The notes under the pieces: generated by a model
Database searches by the model: none
Told to the model about the DNA's origin: nothing
The model's input: the letters and a program-made list of their open reading frames with translations, nothing else
Assembly: GCF_002443255.2 (NCBI RefSeq)
Contig: NW_019211455.1
Location: forward strand, 21,551,126 to 21,615,125
Source: Varroa destructor
Lineage: Eukaryota; Arthropoda; Arachnida; Mesostigmata; Varroidae
DNA: 64,000 nucleotides
Direction: 5' to 3'
Shown: piece by piece, positions 37,018 to 52,000 of the stretch
How the letters are laid out: every line of letters begins with the position of its first letter
How positions within the stretch are numbered: position 1 is the first letter of the stretch
Made by a program: the position numbers and the translations under genes

Positions 37018-40000
37018 TACTGTATAAAGTACCGCAAAGCAATTGATCTATGTTACGTTATGTATGATTATAGCCAGATTAAACGTATGCTTGAAATCTC
37101 CTCAAATATACCGCATTAAAACAATGACATCCGTTCAGGTGACTACACGTTCACACATACGACCTAATTAATTTTTAAAAATAAAATCCATATAAACTAG
37201 TAATCATGGAACGTGTTCATCAGTTCATCATACATAGAACTCTACAAACAAAGATAATTAAAAAAACCTATTGAAGCTATACGCAATCAGATTTGCACAA
37301 AGCCACCCCTTGGGTAGCAGGTATATGCGATACGCTTATTTATGGGCATGTATCGACGAAAAAAGTGATAACTTGAGTTTATTTCATATTTCAGCATAGA
37401 AAAATGAAAAAACTATACGTAAACTTACAACTAAATTAAAGGTCAAACAGATTACACCACGCATAGCTAAATTCATATTTATGAAAGATTTTCAATAGCG
37501 GAAAAGAAGAAGTGCGCTGACGGAAACATGCAAAACGATCCGTTAGAGATTCGCGCAAGCAAGATTTAATTTATCAGCAAATTCCTCTTAATACAAGCTA
37601 TATAATTAGTTAATGTCTTGTGTGATGAAGGCCAATCGGAAACGTCCCATTATTGCACGTACTATTATAAGCCACTGAAACTGCAATAAAACTTCGGACG
37701 ATTATATGCACGTAATTCTATTCATGTATTGCGGCACAAAATCGGATCGGTTACAGTTAATGCAATTATCTATACAAATACGTTCAAAATTTGGGAGGAC
37801 CCATTAGATAAGGTGGTGATCACGCGACTTACGCCTATAATTCCAAAAAATTATTTTAATTTTCTGACATTTAATTACATGTATATAGAGTACGACGTCG
37901 GTTTTACATACGCTGACTGAAGATGCTTTTTTAAGTTGATTGATATAAATGCTTTTTTGCAATGGCATACCCAGTACGCAATATCAGCTAGAATTTGTTT
38001 AGATATGTACTTCTTATATTGTTGCATTTGATATTTATCCGGGTAATAATTCAGCAAAAACTATAAAAAGCGTTTATTGAAGCAGAAAGATATGAACACT
38101 TTTGCCTTTAGACATGATGTGTTGAAATCACTAAAGCGTCTTAAATTCGACAAGTGCCTGTATCTATCACCGTGGACATCACGAAATCGTCTAATTTGAG
38201 CCCGAATAAAAATAATTTTCTTCACTGCTTTCTACAAACAAACGATTCTTCTATCCCAATATAAGCCATTAACACAGAACATAGTGTTATTGATGATTGT
38301 AGTGATCATACTCGAAGTTTTAACAAAGCTGGTAACCGTAGCTACAAAATTTTGTAACTGCGATAAAGTATTAGTACATTCGATACTGAACAAATTAAAA
38401 TAATTCAATTGTATACTATTACCTTTGCCATTTCGAACCTCCTCTGCCGCACACAAATAATGCCGGTAAATATCAAACACGTATGCATCTGGTTTTATGG
38501 CCTCATGACTCGTTCAATCTATTATTCATATTAACTGACCAAATCATCCAAGCTTTGAAACTCAAACATGACGTCAATAACCACACAAGTACGATCTACT
38601 GCATCTCTAGAGTGATACAATTACAGTACCGGCACAAAATATCCCTGAGTAGTAATCTATAACGCATTTGGTCACCACGTAAAATCTCACCATGACATCA
38701 TATATCGACTGTCATTATAGACTTTTCGTACTATCACATGAGCATTGGGGACTGTGATCACAGTGGACGGTTGTCGTACCTTGAAGCAATTTTAATATAA
38801 TAAGTATTACTATTATAATAGAGAAAGTCAAATATAATACTAGCCCTTATCATGCTTGTTGTATTGCTAGCTTCTTAAGTAAACTAATTTTACAATTAGG
38901 TTTCATCGGCTTCTACGAACCACTATTAATCATCAACTTACTAACTCCATGGACTCCTTACAAGCCGTTTCCTTGCACTTGAACTAATAGTACTTCTCCA
39001 ATTTGCCTATTCGGGCTAAAAATAGTAACATGGTTGCAGTTTCGTAGAAAGCGTTAGCGAAATTGCTACAACACACAGGCAGACGTCTTTACATCAACAA
39101 ACAAACTATTCCACAGGATTTAAATCTCTCGAAATGAGTTTTTTCGTCCTTACTTCGCAGAGTCTCTCACACACCGTCATCGCATCGTTGGTCGGCGCTC
39201 TTTTTGTCAGTGTTCGAGTTCCGGCAATGGCAGTAGCGATATTATTGTATTAGTATACTGTAGCGTCCACTTTCGAGGCGATTGCCGGAACCAGACCAAG
39301 AATGAACGACTACCTACCAATGGCGTTTAATATTGTCGGGTAGAACAGACAAGTTAATTTTGGTTTACCGCAGTCATCTCAGAAAAGCACCTACCGTAAA
39401 AGCGCCATACAGTTGATACGGCAGTCGTTACCACCGCATTGGGATTCACTTGCGCATCACACACATCAAGCAGCAGCTGACGATCAAGTAATAAGCGATG
39501 CGTCAATCTGTCAGCTTTTTTTTTCTGTTGACGTTGCTAGTAGCTGCCGTTGCTGCTGCAGCAGCTATTAAACAAGTTCTCAACAGCAGCACAGCATCAG
39601 ATTCAAACCGTTTTTACTTTTGCTCTATCGTTAATTAATCTCAAAACATATTCATCTTAAATCCCCTCACTAATGGAACTTACCCATTCACATTCTATGT
39701 CTTTGCGCTATGTCTGTCAATTTGGTCAAAACAACCCCATCCAACATTTTGCTGTCGAAAGAACAAAGTTGTTAAAGAATTTTGGGCGTGGAAGAGCAAC
39801 CCAATACACTTGAAGAGAGAAAATCTTTGCCGCTAACTTTTAACGTTGCCGTTTGCCTGCTCAAATGACCACCGTTACGGTTAACGGGTGGCTCGCTTCT
39901 TCAGTAGGTTTGTTCTCTCAATGCGAGTGGGCACATTACGCTACAGATCTATGGTAGAAGAGAGCCAGGCCGCAACGAAGCGTCTGACGTTACCTACTGC

Positions 40001-43000
40001 TCTTGGCTCTCCACATATCACAAATAACTGACGGCCACAAGCAAAATATAACGACAATAGAAACGCTGTGCCAGGGGCACTGCAGAGTTCAATGTCCAAT
40101 GGTCAAAACGACAAACGGGTAGACAGCGTCCTGCTTCAGCAACGACTAGCGACTTCCGACAATAAAGAGGAGTGTTCCGTCAATTTAGCGAGACGTTCAC
40201 TATATCTGCAATATAGAAACTTCGTCCTTGAGATAGTGCGAGGTAGCATGTTTTCCATGTGTGTAGCTATAGGAAAGCAAACCTCTTGCGTAACTACAGC
40301 AAAATAAAACAGCTTATCGACTCCTTCTGTCAATTTAGATCTGCATTCTATGGACGTTGGCTATCGGACGTAGTCGTATAATGCTTAGCATATGATGGCT
40401 GCTACCGAATATGGTATGGAGAAACTATCTGTGGCATTGGGAATAGTCATTTTGAAGTGCTTCTTCTGTCTGTAAAAATAGGCACAAATTAGTTGTTTTT
40501 TGAAAAGTTCGGTGAAACGTTTCGATGATTAAAGAAAATGGCCTACGGAAACACCAAGCGAATCCGCATAGATATGTTAAAATGTATTTATTTGAAAACT
40601 TCGTATTTAGTTGCGTTCAGGTGAGCGCGCTAACTAAGCCGACATGTACGATTGCAGTAGAAGACGCTCCCGACATCAACTGAATCCAGCAGGATAAGTT
40701 CCTCAGTTCAAGTTGTTTCGTTTGAAGCTATGACGGAATAAAGATAGGGCTGAGGTCTGCAGGATATTGTCGGGCCGTTTACAAACATTTACGTCATTCA
40801 AGGAAAATCAACACTTAGCCTTAAGCGCCTGCATTTTGGCCTAAGGATAAGAGTTTAGTACGTTAGAGTCATTTCAAAATAGACGAATAATATAGCAATA
40901 AAGTCTGGTGTGCACAATGCGTTGGACTTTAAGCTTTTAGCGATGGGCCAACGACACAAGGCAGCACGATGTGTAGCGATTGCCAGAAATCCCAGGTGCC
41001 TACGTCTAATGATCACTTGCATTGAAGTAAAATGGCTTTTCATTAACGCCATTTCTAGATAACGACTGGTATGAAAAAAAACACGCAAAGATTTGATTTG
41101 GGCGTTGCACAGTGAGCTAGAAATTTTCACATCATCCAAGGTACGCTGTTGTCAAAGGTCGTTTATCAGTAACCCTCCTCTGTAAACGTAACGTAATTTG
41201 TCAACATCATGTAGATACGCGCTTATGCGGGAGCACTGTTACAGTAGAAAATAATTTGGGGGGCGGGGGAGGAAGAAGTTGATAAAAAAAATTAATGCAA
41301 TTTGATTAAGGCATTTATTATGTAATAGGTAGTCTGCTGAAAGAGACCAGCTGTTATTCTGTCACTTTGAAGCTCGAATGGCTTCGCTGTAAACAAACAC
41401 TTCTATTTTTCTATAATACCATATTGCTTTGGCTGTGAGTAGCGTACTTGCCCTTTTTGTTAGAGAAAGTGGAAGTCGATTTTTCTCTTGAAGTTTCGCT
41501 TCGTTTAAAATAAACTTATTCGTTTAGCATTTGAACAATGGATATCGATTATTATTATAGTAAATTCTATTGACAGATGCTGCTTTTATCATGTTCATAT
41601 CTGATATCTTATGCACCACGTTTCGAGATGTTTAAGTGTATAGTTAACACAAAATGCCTGTCATAGACCGATATGGCGTTATGAGGCTAGTTAGAGGGTT
41701 TGCAAAATTGGCGCTTTTTAGGTTTCGATTGTAATCGGTGTAATCGATTTGAAGCTCTTTACGGAGTTTTGTATATAATAATAATTTTTATAGATATGCA
41801 AGCTTCATTGAAATTTGAATACGCACTTCAGTTCAGTCAGCCAATCAGAGGAGCCTATCATAACATGATAATTGTCATTTCGTGACAATAATTCTGCATA
41901 ATACGCATAGCAAGTCATTGTGCTTACTTGCTTGTTGAATCTGGTTGAATTTGGAAGAACGACTTATCGATACAGCAGCTCAATGTTTCCGGAACTTGTA
42001 CGGTTGTCTTGAGGTGCTGAGGATAGTGATACCCTATTAACATTAGTCTAATAGTTATCTAGAGAAGCAGTGGCATGCTGTTCATTGATAATTTTTTCTC
42101 GCGGTAGTTTTTCCTGTATATTTCTTATGCCACTGTAAACCTTCGAGGACCATGTCGGTCATCTCTGATCCTGCGAAATGTTTCAAGGCTAAGCGCTCAG
42201 AGAACATTCCAGCTTTTTCCCCACCAAAAATTGTGTTCTTTGCATGGGTTTGAATTTAAATTAACTTTGCTTTCCACAGAATACGAAGCAGGTGGGTGGA
42301 TAGATCCGAGCAAACATTTTTCGGGGTCGCAACATCTAGATGTTCTCAGGCAAAGAATTTACGACTAATATTATACCAGCTAAATCAAACGATCATTCAG
42401 AGTCGTTTTCATTTTGATTATATTTTTTTATGCAATAAGTAAGTAGCTATTACTAATTAGTTTATTAATCATAGCAATTTATAAGAGTAAGTTGCTCTTC
42501 AGACGTCGCTGCCTATATCTCAAGCTCATTTTCCGTACGGTTGGCAACAATCTCCGAATAGAAATTTCGTGCACTCGAATCGACTGTTTCGCGTTGAGAA
42601 CGACAGTTGTTCGAAATTACTGACTGCACGTTAAGAGAACACGTCGAGTACTATGTCGAATATTTTCGTTTTCGCGCCGCAGAATTTACTGCCATTTATT
42701 TTTTGTCTGAACAGAAGTATATTACATATCGCAAAAAAGAATGATTCGCCTGTCCATTATAGCCGCCCTCGAGCCGAATGTTAGCACGGATTAGCATTGC
42801 ATAAATATAATAACTAATAGCCAGATTTTACGATCAACTACCGTTGCCTTCCATTGAGCCCTCATGATCATTTTACCGTCGTTTTCACGACTCTAAGCTG
42901 TCGTCTTCTCAATTTGAATTTGGGCGCGACGCGACTCGCGGTCTTCATCCGGTTTCGAATTAGCTGACGAAGCTTCTGCGGCAGATAGCTGCTAGCTAAA

Positions 43001-46000
43001 GTACTGGTGCTGTGAGTAGTGCCTTGAAGGAGGCTGCCGCTCCGTGCGTCGTCCATAGTTTGTTGTTCGGTCGCTATATTTGTGCTGCTACCTATTCTGT
43101 CCACCGCTGCTAGCAACAAGACAATAGCAATCTTCTAATTTGCATCAGCATTTTATCAAAGGTTAGTAGACTACGTCAGCTGCAGTGGCATTCAGTCTTT
43201 GACGATCTGGAAGGCTGGCGTAGTGTGCGTGGACAATTTTGCGCTCCTTGTGATATCCTAATTATCGAACGTCGTTTGGTCAGCGGGCTCGTTGGCCAGT
43301 GTGTCAACGCGGATCAATTGTCCGATAGGAGTCGAAAGAAGATCTTGTAAAAAATGGCTCTTGCTGTTAAGTTCGATTACGCAAGATTCCACCAAATTTC
43401 TTGATAAAATTGATGAGTGCAACAACTGATACCATGATCAGTAGCAGTTCAGCAGCAGAACCCACTCCTGTGGCTATATTAGTGTTTCTCTCGAAAGAGC
43501 ACTGGTTGGTGTTTCGTGAGTCCAGCCAGCCACAGTTAGCGTGTGGCGTTAGTATCGGACCGGGCCGTGGTGACTAGTGCTGTCCAATGACAGCGGGACC
43601 GTTTTATCGCTCAAAAGGGCCTCCCTGTGTGTGTATGTATGTGTATGTGTGTTATTTAAGGGAGGAAAGTGGTTCGGCACGAGTCTCGGGCCCGTCTTCT
43701 GTTTTAAACGAACACGTCGGAAACCAGATGCGAAGCGGCCGTGCTTGGAACATGCTGCGGTTTGCTATTTTGGCGGTCGAACAACACCAACAACGATGAT
43801 GACGACATCGAGACTCGTGTCGCCCATTAGTTCGAGATTAAACCATCGAGTCTAGCCGATATTAATAGACTGTGGTCAACGGCGCACGTAGCGTTTGCAG
43901 GAAAAAGCGGTAGTTCACATAAACCATCTCGACCAGATAGTAGTAGACAGTGGAGTGGCAGAAAGAGTTGAACTGTTTTCCTCTGTTAAACAAATATCGT
44001 TGTACCAGTTGAGCCAGTCAGATCTGAACACTGTTGTCTCTAATGATGTAACTGAACCAACTGCATGCGCGGAGCTGTCATATCGGTAATGATATGAAGC
44101 GCTGATTAATAACTACCTCATCTTCCTGCGTATACGAAAGACAAGGAGAGAGGTATCTATGAAAGAGACCGAATGTATGTATACGGCATCTTTTTGTAGA
44201 GTGGGTATTCAATCTGTAGTCACTGTGCAATATCGGTTGGTCGGTTAAAATACTTGTTTTTCTGTTGTTATGATTGTATTATCAAGATTTTATTATTATT
44301 GATGTTGTCGCTATAATTATTATCTGAATTAAATGAAAATCGATGGTAGGTCCCGCAAGAATGATTTGCCGTGGGTTACAGCTGCCAGTGAAAAGCACAC
44401 ATGACTGTGAACTTTTTGACGATAGATGATCTGCACCTATCTGCAAAACTGCGATATTAACGCGAGGTAGAATTTGCGCGGGGCACTGCGTTCCTAGCGG
44501 TGCATGACATTCGAGGGCGTCTCCAAAGTAAAACGACTGATTTATTGCGCACTGAAAACTGGTCCATCGTCATTGTTGCGGTGATTCGCCAAGCGCGTGA
44601 CTATGTTTCAGAGGAAGGCGTTTTTTATGATACATATATATACACACATTATATATAGAGGGAGCAGATTTGAAGAAAGAATATATGAACACCGAAAAAG
44701 GTGCCCTGAAGACCTCACACAAACACGACAAGGTAACTCTTGGCGCCATTTCTACTTCTCTCGCAATTTTGTCTTATCTATGCAAACCGTCATTACGGGT
44801 TACTCCCATGCTCTTACATTGATAAACTCAATCGCAGTACCGTTATCAGTCGCTCAGCTTCTAGCAGTTGATATCGCATCGTATCTGCTACAAGATTAAA
44901 ATGGTTAGAAATAGACGAGGATTATCATCGATATTGGGAAGGCTAACGGGAAATTTGATGCACGAGTCCGTGGTGTTGTGAGCAGAGTCGTACGAGATGC
45001 AGAATCAAATATCCTATTATATAGGAGGAGAAAGACGTCAGCTGTGTTGTTCGATATATGGTAGACCCAAATTAAATATACGGCACGGTGACTTCGGGCG
45101 GTTCATGTAAGTAGTTCATTTAATGGGCACTTGACTTGCTGTTCGTCCGTGCCAACATCGACGCGCAGTAATGTTCGATGCGACGCAATTTACTATGTGT
45201 TGGACAGTGATATTTAGTTTTAATGCAAGGGTTCTGTTATACGAGACGTGCTGAGCCTACTTCAATATGTTGTTCCATAGTACACAATGGTCATTGGATT
45301 GTAATTGTTATTTTAATAACAGTAATAATTATTACTTGCAAATTGTAGAATTTATTTCATTTGTTCTTCGTACGATGTAAGGTGTGCATTTGCTAGTCTT
45401 TTATATATCATCTTCAGAAAATGAAATTCACTTTTTACACGGACAATGGTCTCTTTCGTTTAGAGCACATCGATGGCAGAAATGTTATCGTTGTGAGTTG
45501 GTTACCTTTTTTTTTAAAGTCACTTACGAAATTGGTACAGCTACGCTTTTAGTCATAGTTGTTTGAAAAAAAAAAAGTAAATTAGAAGCTCGCGTGCCAT
45601 ACAATTTTTGTATTGGATGTTATAATTCTGTCTACCAATCTCATACAGAATAGGTCTAGCTAATCGAAGCGAAAAACACAGGTTTTCACGATGAAGTCCC
45701 TATGAGCATAGTTTTATTATTTTGTTGATTGACCATATCACAGATAGAGTTGTAACGGAACTTTCGACAAAATGCAAGTGACGACGAAACGAAATAGTGG
45801 CGGACTTTCCGTTGATGCTATTTACTAATGCATTTAACAATTCGATGACTGGTACAACGTATTACTACTGTGTAAACTTTGTGTCTCGAAGGGTAGATAT
45901 TTAGGAGGGTTTTCACTTATTCCTCGTGAGCACGACATTTCTATAATTTCGTTGGAATAGATGCCGTTTCGGAAAACGTAAACATTTGAAGCAGGTAAAC

Positions 46001-47227
46001 CTCATATCGTCCACTGATCTGATCTGATGACGATGAAGCTTCCTGTTGGAAATACATATAGAGAACAGAAACCACACATGTGCGTCCATAATGTATGTAG
46101 GCAAAACAAGTCTGACCCTTGCGACTTCATGCTGGTAACGTCAGATAGCAATAGAAGATCAACTCAGTACTTAGGCGGAAATAAAATGCACCCGAGAACC
46201 ATATATATATGTTAAAAAATAGTTGAGCTGCTCGTTCTATGCGTATACTTCTAAGGAAATTGGATTGGAATTCGGGCTAGCTATTACACAGGCAATCCGG
46301 AAAGTTCTGCGTGATTTTGATGATGATTTGTGAATCTTGCGTTGGATCAACAAGTTCCTAACAACGCAACTGTAGCTTTATTCCATAATTACCATAATCG
46401 ATAGCTTAATATTTAAATGCTTAGAACCACCACCAGCATGAAAGTAAACACGAGACGAATAAATACGCCTGAAGAAGGAAAGGTTACAATGATGATTCTC
46501 CAGTCTTGCGATGAGGCTAGCCAATTTTGGTAATGATCTTCGCCATGCAAACGTATTTGCCCGTTCCTCTAAACGAAAAGACAAAAAACAATTGTTAAAA
46601 AAAAGCTACGGCCAGCTGAACTTTGTTGCGGAATTCTAACAGCGTGACATTTGCGGCACGATTTTTGCCCCAATAACATGAATCTATGTATATATAAGCT
46701 ATGTCATGCGAATTATCTTGGTTGCGCTACTTTGGGGTCTTCGAACCGACACAGAGTGGTATTCTGAGATAAATGCGGATGTTCATCAAAACGACAATGG
46801 ACCAAGCTGAGCCAATCAAGCTCAAGAACGAAGTTTTTGCTTGTCATGTAAGCACGGCTTGATTGAAAAATGACCCTATTAGTTTCAATAGATTTTTTGT
46901 ACGTTGTTTTGCACTGTAACTTTTCATCACACTAATTGCAATGAACGGCAACATAACGAAAAATGTGTTGAAAAAACACACAATATTGTTTTGTTTGGAA
47001 ATCCCACATAGTTGTTATGAAGAGAGTATACGCAACAGAAGAAAGCAGCAAATTTGTTAAATACATTGGCATTAGCATTCAATCGTTGTTAGAATCGAAT
47101 TCTTCAGACTACAACACAATTTTTATTTTATGAAAAACTATGCTGTAGTCTGAAAACTGTTTTTTCTGTCCATTTTTGAACTCTTAATCATCTATCTGTT
47201 CTCCATTCTCTGAACTTGTATTTTCAG
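37018..47227. other. Gene-poor stretch with a promoter-like zone near 43-44 kb
   Basis: No gene confirmed. The part at about 42.9-44.1 kb is GC-richer and could hold the promoter and untranslated first exon(s) of the downstream uridylyltransferase gene, whose first coding exon has a splice acceptor in front of it. A GT-rich run lies near 43625-43653. A minus-strand frame (43134-42868) with a leader-like hydrophobic start is discussed in the findings. A small CAG/CTG-rich patch lies at 39540-39590. Confidence 0.4.
47103..47154 (-). repeat. Inverted repeat, 22-bp stem with 8-base loop
   Basis: Arms 47103-47124 and 47133-47154 differ at three positions. All three differences become G-U pairs in a minus-strand RNA, which would thus be fully paired. 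It lies about 75 bases before the uridylyltransferase coding exon. Confidence 0.6.
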
Positions 47228-47237
47228 AGCATGTATT

Positions 47238-48964
47238 ATGGATTCGCCAGGCAGACACCACGACAAAGGCCATCGGCCGTATCACAACGTAAGTCCATTT
47301 GAAAATAAAATGCAAACCTAAAATCCACTTGCTTCGTATAGGTGAAAGATATTCAAAATTACCAATTTTCGATGAAGTATGATATGTAAAAATCTAGCAA
47401 TCTTTTTGATCGCAAGGGTAATAGAAAATAATACACAAGAAGAAAAATAACAGAAGCGCGTGTGAACTCCAACCAATGGCAAAGATTATAATTCGGCTTA
47501 AAAGTAAAAAACTTATACGTATTTAGCTCATGAATCCCGCTCCGACATTTTGAGCCATACCTTTGGCACGGTCCAAAACACACTATCAAAAGAAGAGCAC
47601 AGTATCCGATCTTTCGCTCTCATCATACTATTGGTAGCTTCAATGTGGAATATTGCTTCTTAGTATAATGTAGATATTCCCTGACATTTCACTTAGTGAG
47701 CTTTATTGTTTCATGTTGTTTGGCTGTTGCTAGCTGTTATTGTCAATAATGGTGTGTACGAATTTTTTCAGAGTCCACGTGGTCTCCAATCAATGAGAAC
47801 ACCTGAAAGAGGGCCGCGCATTGGGTTGCAAGGCACCGGTTCTCAGAACTCGTACGACATTTTTGGGCTTCATGGGGGCGGATCCCGACCTGTTTCAGGG
47901 CCCTATTCGCCCCATACGCGGCATCAACCATCACAGGGACCGCATGGTTCAATCGGACCGGTGGACCATAGCCCGGGTCCAAGCAAAAGGTCAATTCGGC
48001 CTCCACCTCAGCGCGATAGTTTTCGTGATCACCAACACCGCACTCGAGATGAGACTGACGCCCTCCTTAACGAACATCGGATTGTGAATCTCGATCGACC
48101 CTCGCCAATGTTTCCCAATGCCAAATGGTTTTGCAGGCTGTGCCATCAGCACTTCAATCAGGTCAATACGGGAGTGGAGCACACTTCAACCAGCATCCAT
48201 AAGAAGAAAAAAGCCGCTCTGGATCTTCGCAAAGTCGTCTTGGCTCTCCCGCGCAAACCTGAACCCCGGCACGCGACTGCTCTTGATACGGAACTTCGAC
48301 GGGTTTTCGGCAAATATAGAATGACGGCAGAGAACCTGGACAAGCGAAGAGAGCTAGTTGCCGAGCTTGATAAGTACTTAACAGAAAGCATGCAAAACTC
48401 GCGATTACAGAATATCGTCGACAAACGGTGGCTAAAACTCAAACTGAATCTGCAAGGCAGCTCACTGAATGGTATGGGCTTAGCAACGTCGGACGTGAAT
48501 GTTGATCTCCACTTACCCAAGGCGGCACCCACAGATGTTCAAGCAAAAGTGTTTTTCGAAATCCTACATTTACTTGAGCGATGGTCGAGCTTGCAGAAGG
48601 TGGAACCACACTTTAATCAAAAAGTACCTAAGATTAAGGGTGTACATTGCGCCACAAACTTGGCCCTCGAACTAGGTTTGGGAGGAACGCCGGCTCTAAA
48701 AACTAATCGGCTTCTTTCCGATTACGCGTCGTTAGATGAGCGAGTCCTACCGTTGGCAGTGTGCCTGCGATATTGGGCAAGCAAATGTCGGCTCGACGAT
48801 CCCATGTTTGGAACATTGCCTCCACACTCATTCCCGATTATGACGATCTATTACTTACAGCAGTGTTCCCCACCGGTTCTACCCTGTATACACGACGCAC
48901 TTGTAACAGCATCCGCAGCAGCAGCGGCCGTCTCAAAGGCTGCAACAGCGGCTGCTGTTACAGC

Positions 48965-49000
<36 letters not shown>

Positions 49001-52000
49001 TAACAACAGCAGCAGTAACAGCAATAGCAACAACACGTCTTCCACCACAAGCACACAAAATCCCGTTCCGATACCTAGCGTCCCCGTATTCACCGAAGCC
49101 GATGGTAGCGGGGGCGTCTCGAGCGATCAGGGCGAAGAGGACGAAAACGACTATGTAACGCCTACGAAATTAGCCGATTGGAAATCGGAGAACACTGCCA
49201 GTTTAGCCGAATTGTGGGTCGGCATGCTTCGCTTCTATTCGGCAGAATTCAAAATGAGAAAAGTGTGCGTTTCGCTTCTTACCCGAAAGAAAGTTCTGCT
49301 TACAGCGCGACGCTGGCCCTCGCGCTATATTGGCATCGAGGACCCGTTTTGTAGAAAGAAGTCGTTATCGCGCAGCATGATCAACGACCAGATTATGACG
49401 TACTTCCTTATGTGCCTTCGCTCATCCGCCCTATACTTTAAGTAAGTACCTGGTATAGCTGATCTACGTTCGTTTATATTTCTAAACAAGTGGTACCCAT
49501 ATACAGTACAGGCAGTCATCGGCGAAACTGGCTTTGCCGTGACAGGGCGAAGTTTTTTGTTATTGTACCAGTGCATCTAAGTCAAGGGAATCATTCTTCC
49601 GCGTTACAGTGTTCCTCGAACAAGCAGTCTGGCAACTGTTTACGACCCCGTGTCGACGTTGAATATTGGAATAGTTGAGGACCCCGACGGTGATGACATT
49701 GAGGATGGTCTCGCAGCTGACGAGGTTCGTACTGGGAGAGACGGAGCGATGTAACAACCCGTATATATACTTGTTATATCCCTTTATAGTGCAGCTCATT
49801 GACCCAGAGCTTATATAAGCAAAATGCTTTGGACACATTAGTGATACTATTGTGTTTTAGGAGGCTGACGAAGATGATGATGACCAAGAAAAGGACAACG
49901 CAGGGCAGGAGTCAGCAGCCTCTACCAGCGGGTCCGGTGCCGCGACTGTCGATGTTGAAGATAAGGATAGCAAAGAGGGGGCTCCTCTCGAGAACCTCGC
50001 CGGCTGGGACCAACAACTACCACAGTCCATTATCGAAAGCATCGCTAACTGCGATCGTCTGAATTATTGTATGGAGAGCGTTAACACTCTCACTGGCGGC
50101 ATGGTAAGCCAGCACAACAGTGCAGTATCAACAAGCAAGTGATCTAGCAGGTGAATTGTCGCAGAAATTATCACACGAAAAAACTGCTTCCAACAAACAC
50201 GTTGTTAAAAGACTAACAAAATAAGAATTGTTTGACGCATGACTCAATTCGTTACCAACCATATGATAAACAATTCTCGGTTAAACAGTTCCAGTCGTTC
50301 ATTTTCTCTTCTCGTCAACATTAGGCATTGTGAGCGCTTTTGAATGAATAGGCGGTAGGTCAATTTCGCATAGAGAAAAATAGATGTTATCGTTAGTTTG
50401 TTTAGTAAATGTGTATCGTGCCTAATAAGATATCCTATGTATATACGTGTTTCTATTTTGTTCGATTTTTAGACGTTACCCAAAGCTTGTATAGTATGTC
50501 GACAACCTGGCCATCGTGGCGACACATGCACGGAAACACAATTGCCCCGTCCAATGAACGCCTCACCAAAGGCATTCGAGGACGCCGATGGCTTACACAC
50601 GGCTTTGTGCAAATATATACATGTAAATTTCCGGCCGGCGGTATCCGAACTCGAGCTTGAGAAACGGGTTGAAACGGTGAAAGCGATCGAAGAGTTTATC
50701 CAGAAAACCATACCTGAATCCTATTTAACGTTATTTGGCTCTTCGCGAAACGGTTTTTCGCTCGAGAAAGCTGATCTCGATATCTGTCTAAAGTATCGCG
50801 GTAAGGAAGGTATTGACGAACAAATGGACGTAAGAGATATCATATTTCGGGTTGCTACGATTTTGGACAATCATCCACAAATCAGCGATGTGCAACCAAT
50901 CGCATCGGCGAAGGTGCCGATAGTCAAATTTCATCACGACGCTTTTGGCGTCGATGGCGACATCTCTCTGTACAATGTACTGGCCGAACATAACACTGCC
51001 ATGCTGCATGCTTATAGCTGCATCGATGAACGGGTAGTACCGTTAGGAGCGGCCTTGAAGCAGTTGGTTAAGCTGTGTGACATGGGAGACGCGTCACGAG
51101 GCAGCTTGAGCAGTTATGCCTATGTCATCATGTTGATTCATTATCTCCAGCAAGAGGGCATTGTGCCCGTGTTGCAGAAACTCCCACCAATCGGCCACCC
51201 AAAGGGTAAACCGCTTCCGACTCGAATGGTCGATGGGTGGAATGCGTACTATTTTGACGACATGGAACGACTCGATGAGGTTTGGCCTTCACGCGGCCAG
51301 AACAAGAAGGCAATTGGACAGCTCTGGTTGGGCCTGATAGATTACTACTCGACTAAGTTCAAATTTGATTTAAACGTTGTCTGCATCCGTCAGATGGAGC
51401 CACTAAGTCGACTGGAAAAAATGTGGACGAGTAAAGAAATTAACATTGAGGATCCTTTTGAGCTCGATCATAATCTCGGAACCGGCGTCTCTAGCAAAAG
51501 TAAGTGTTAAAATTAAGAAATTTGTACTTAAATCAGCTATGGTCATGATGTAACGACATAGTACCGACAATTTATGCAAATGGCTGTTGATTACAGCGCC
51601 GAAAGAATGAGCAAAATATATTTGTTTCTGTTTTTGTATTTACGTACGGTAGCGTGCGGTTTTTATGACACTGTACACTGATATGTTATATTTGAAACAA
51701 ACCAAATAATACTGATAGCATGTCATTTTTCTTCTTAATAAAATACGCCAGTTCTTTTGTGAATCTCACCAGAATTTTGTATACGTGGAACCGACACATT
51801 GCTTATAAAGTTGTATTGGTATATCTGAAATTGGTTGACTGTCGTTAGTGTCCAAATATATCCAGTCAGCATTGATTACATCGCGCAACTGGTTCCTCAC
51901 TTCACCCGGTCGGCCACTTTCGACGACTGAAGGAGATCTTGTGGATCTTTATCGTCACTTCATGAATCCCCGTGAGCTGACAGTTGGTAGACCTCCAAAA

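Noticed and set aside
48851..49093. Leu-rich minus-strand frame
   Set aside because: It is the antisense of the Asn/Ser codon run in the uridylyltransferase exon.
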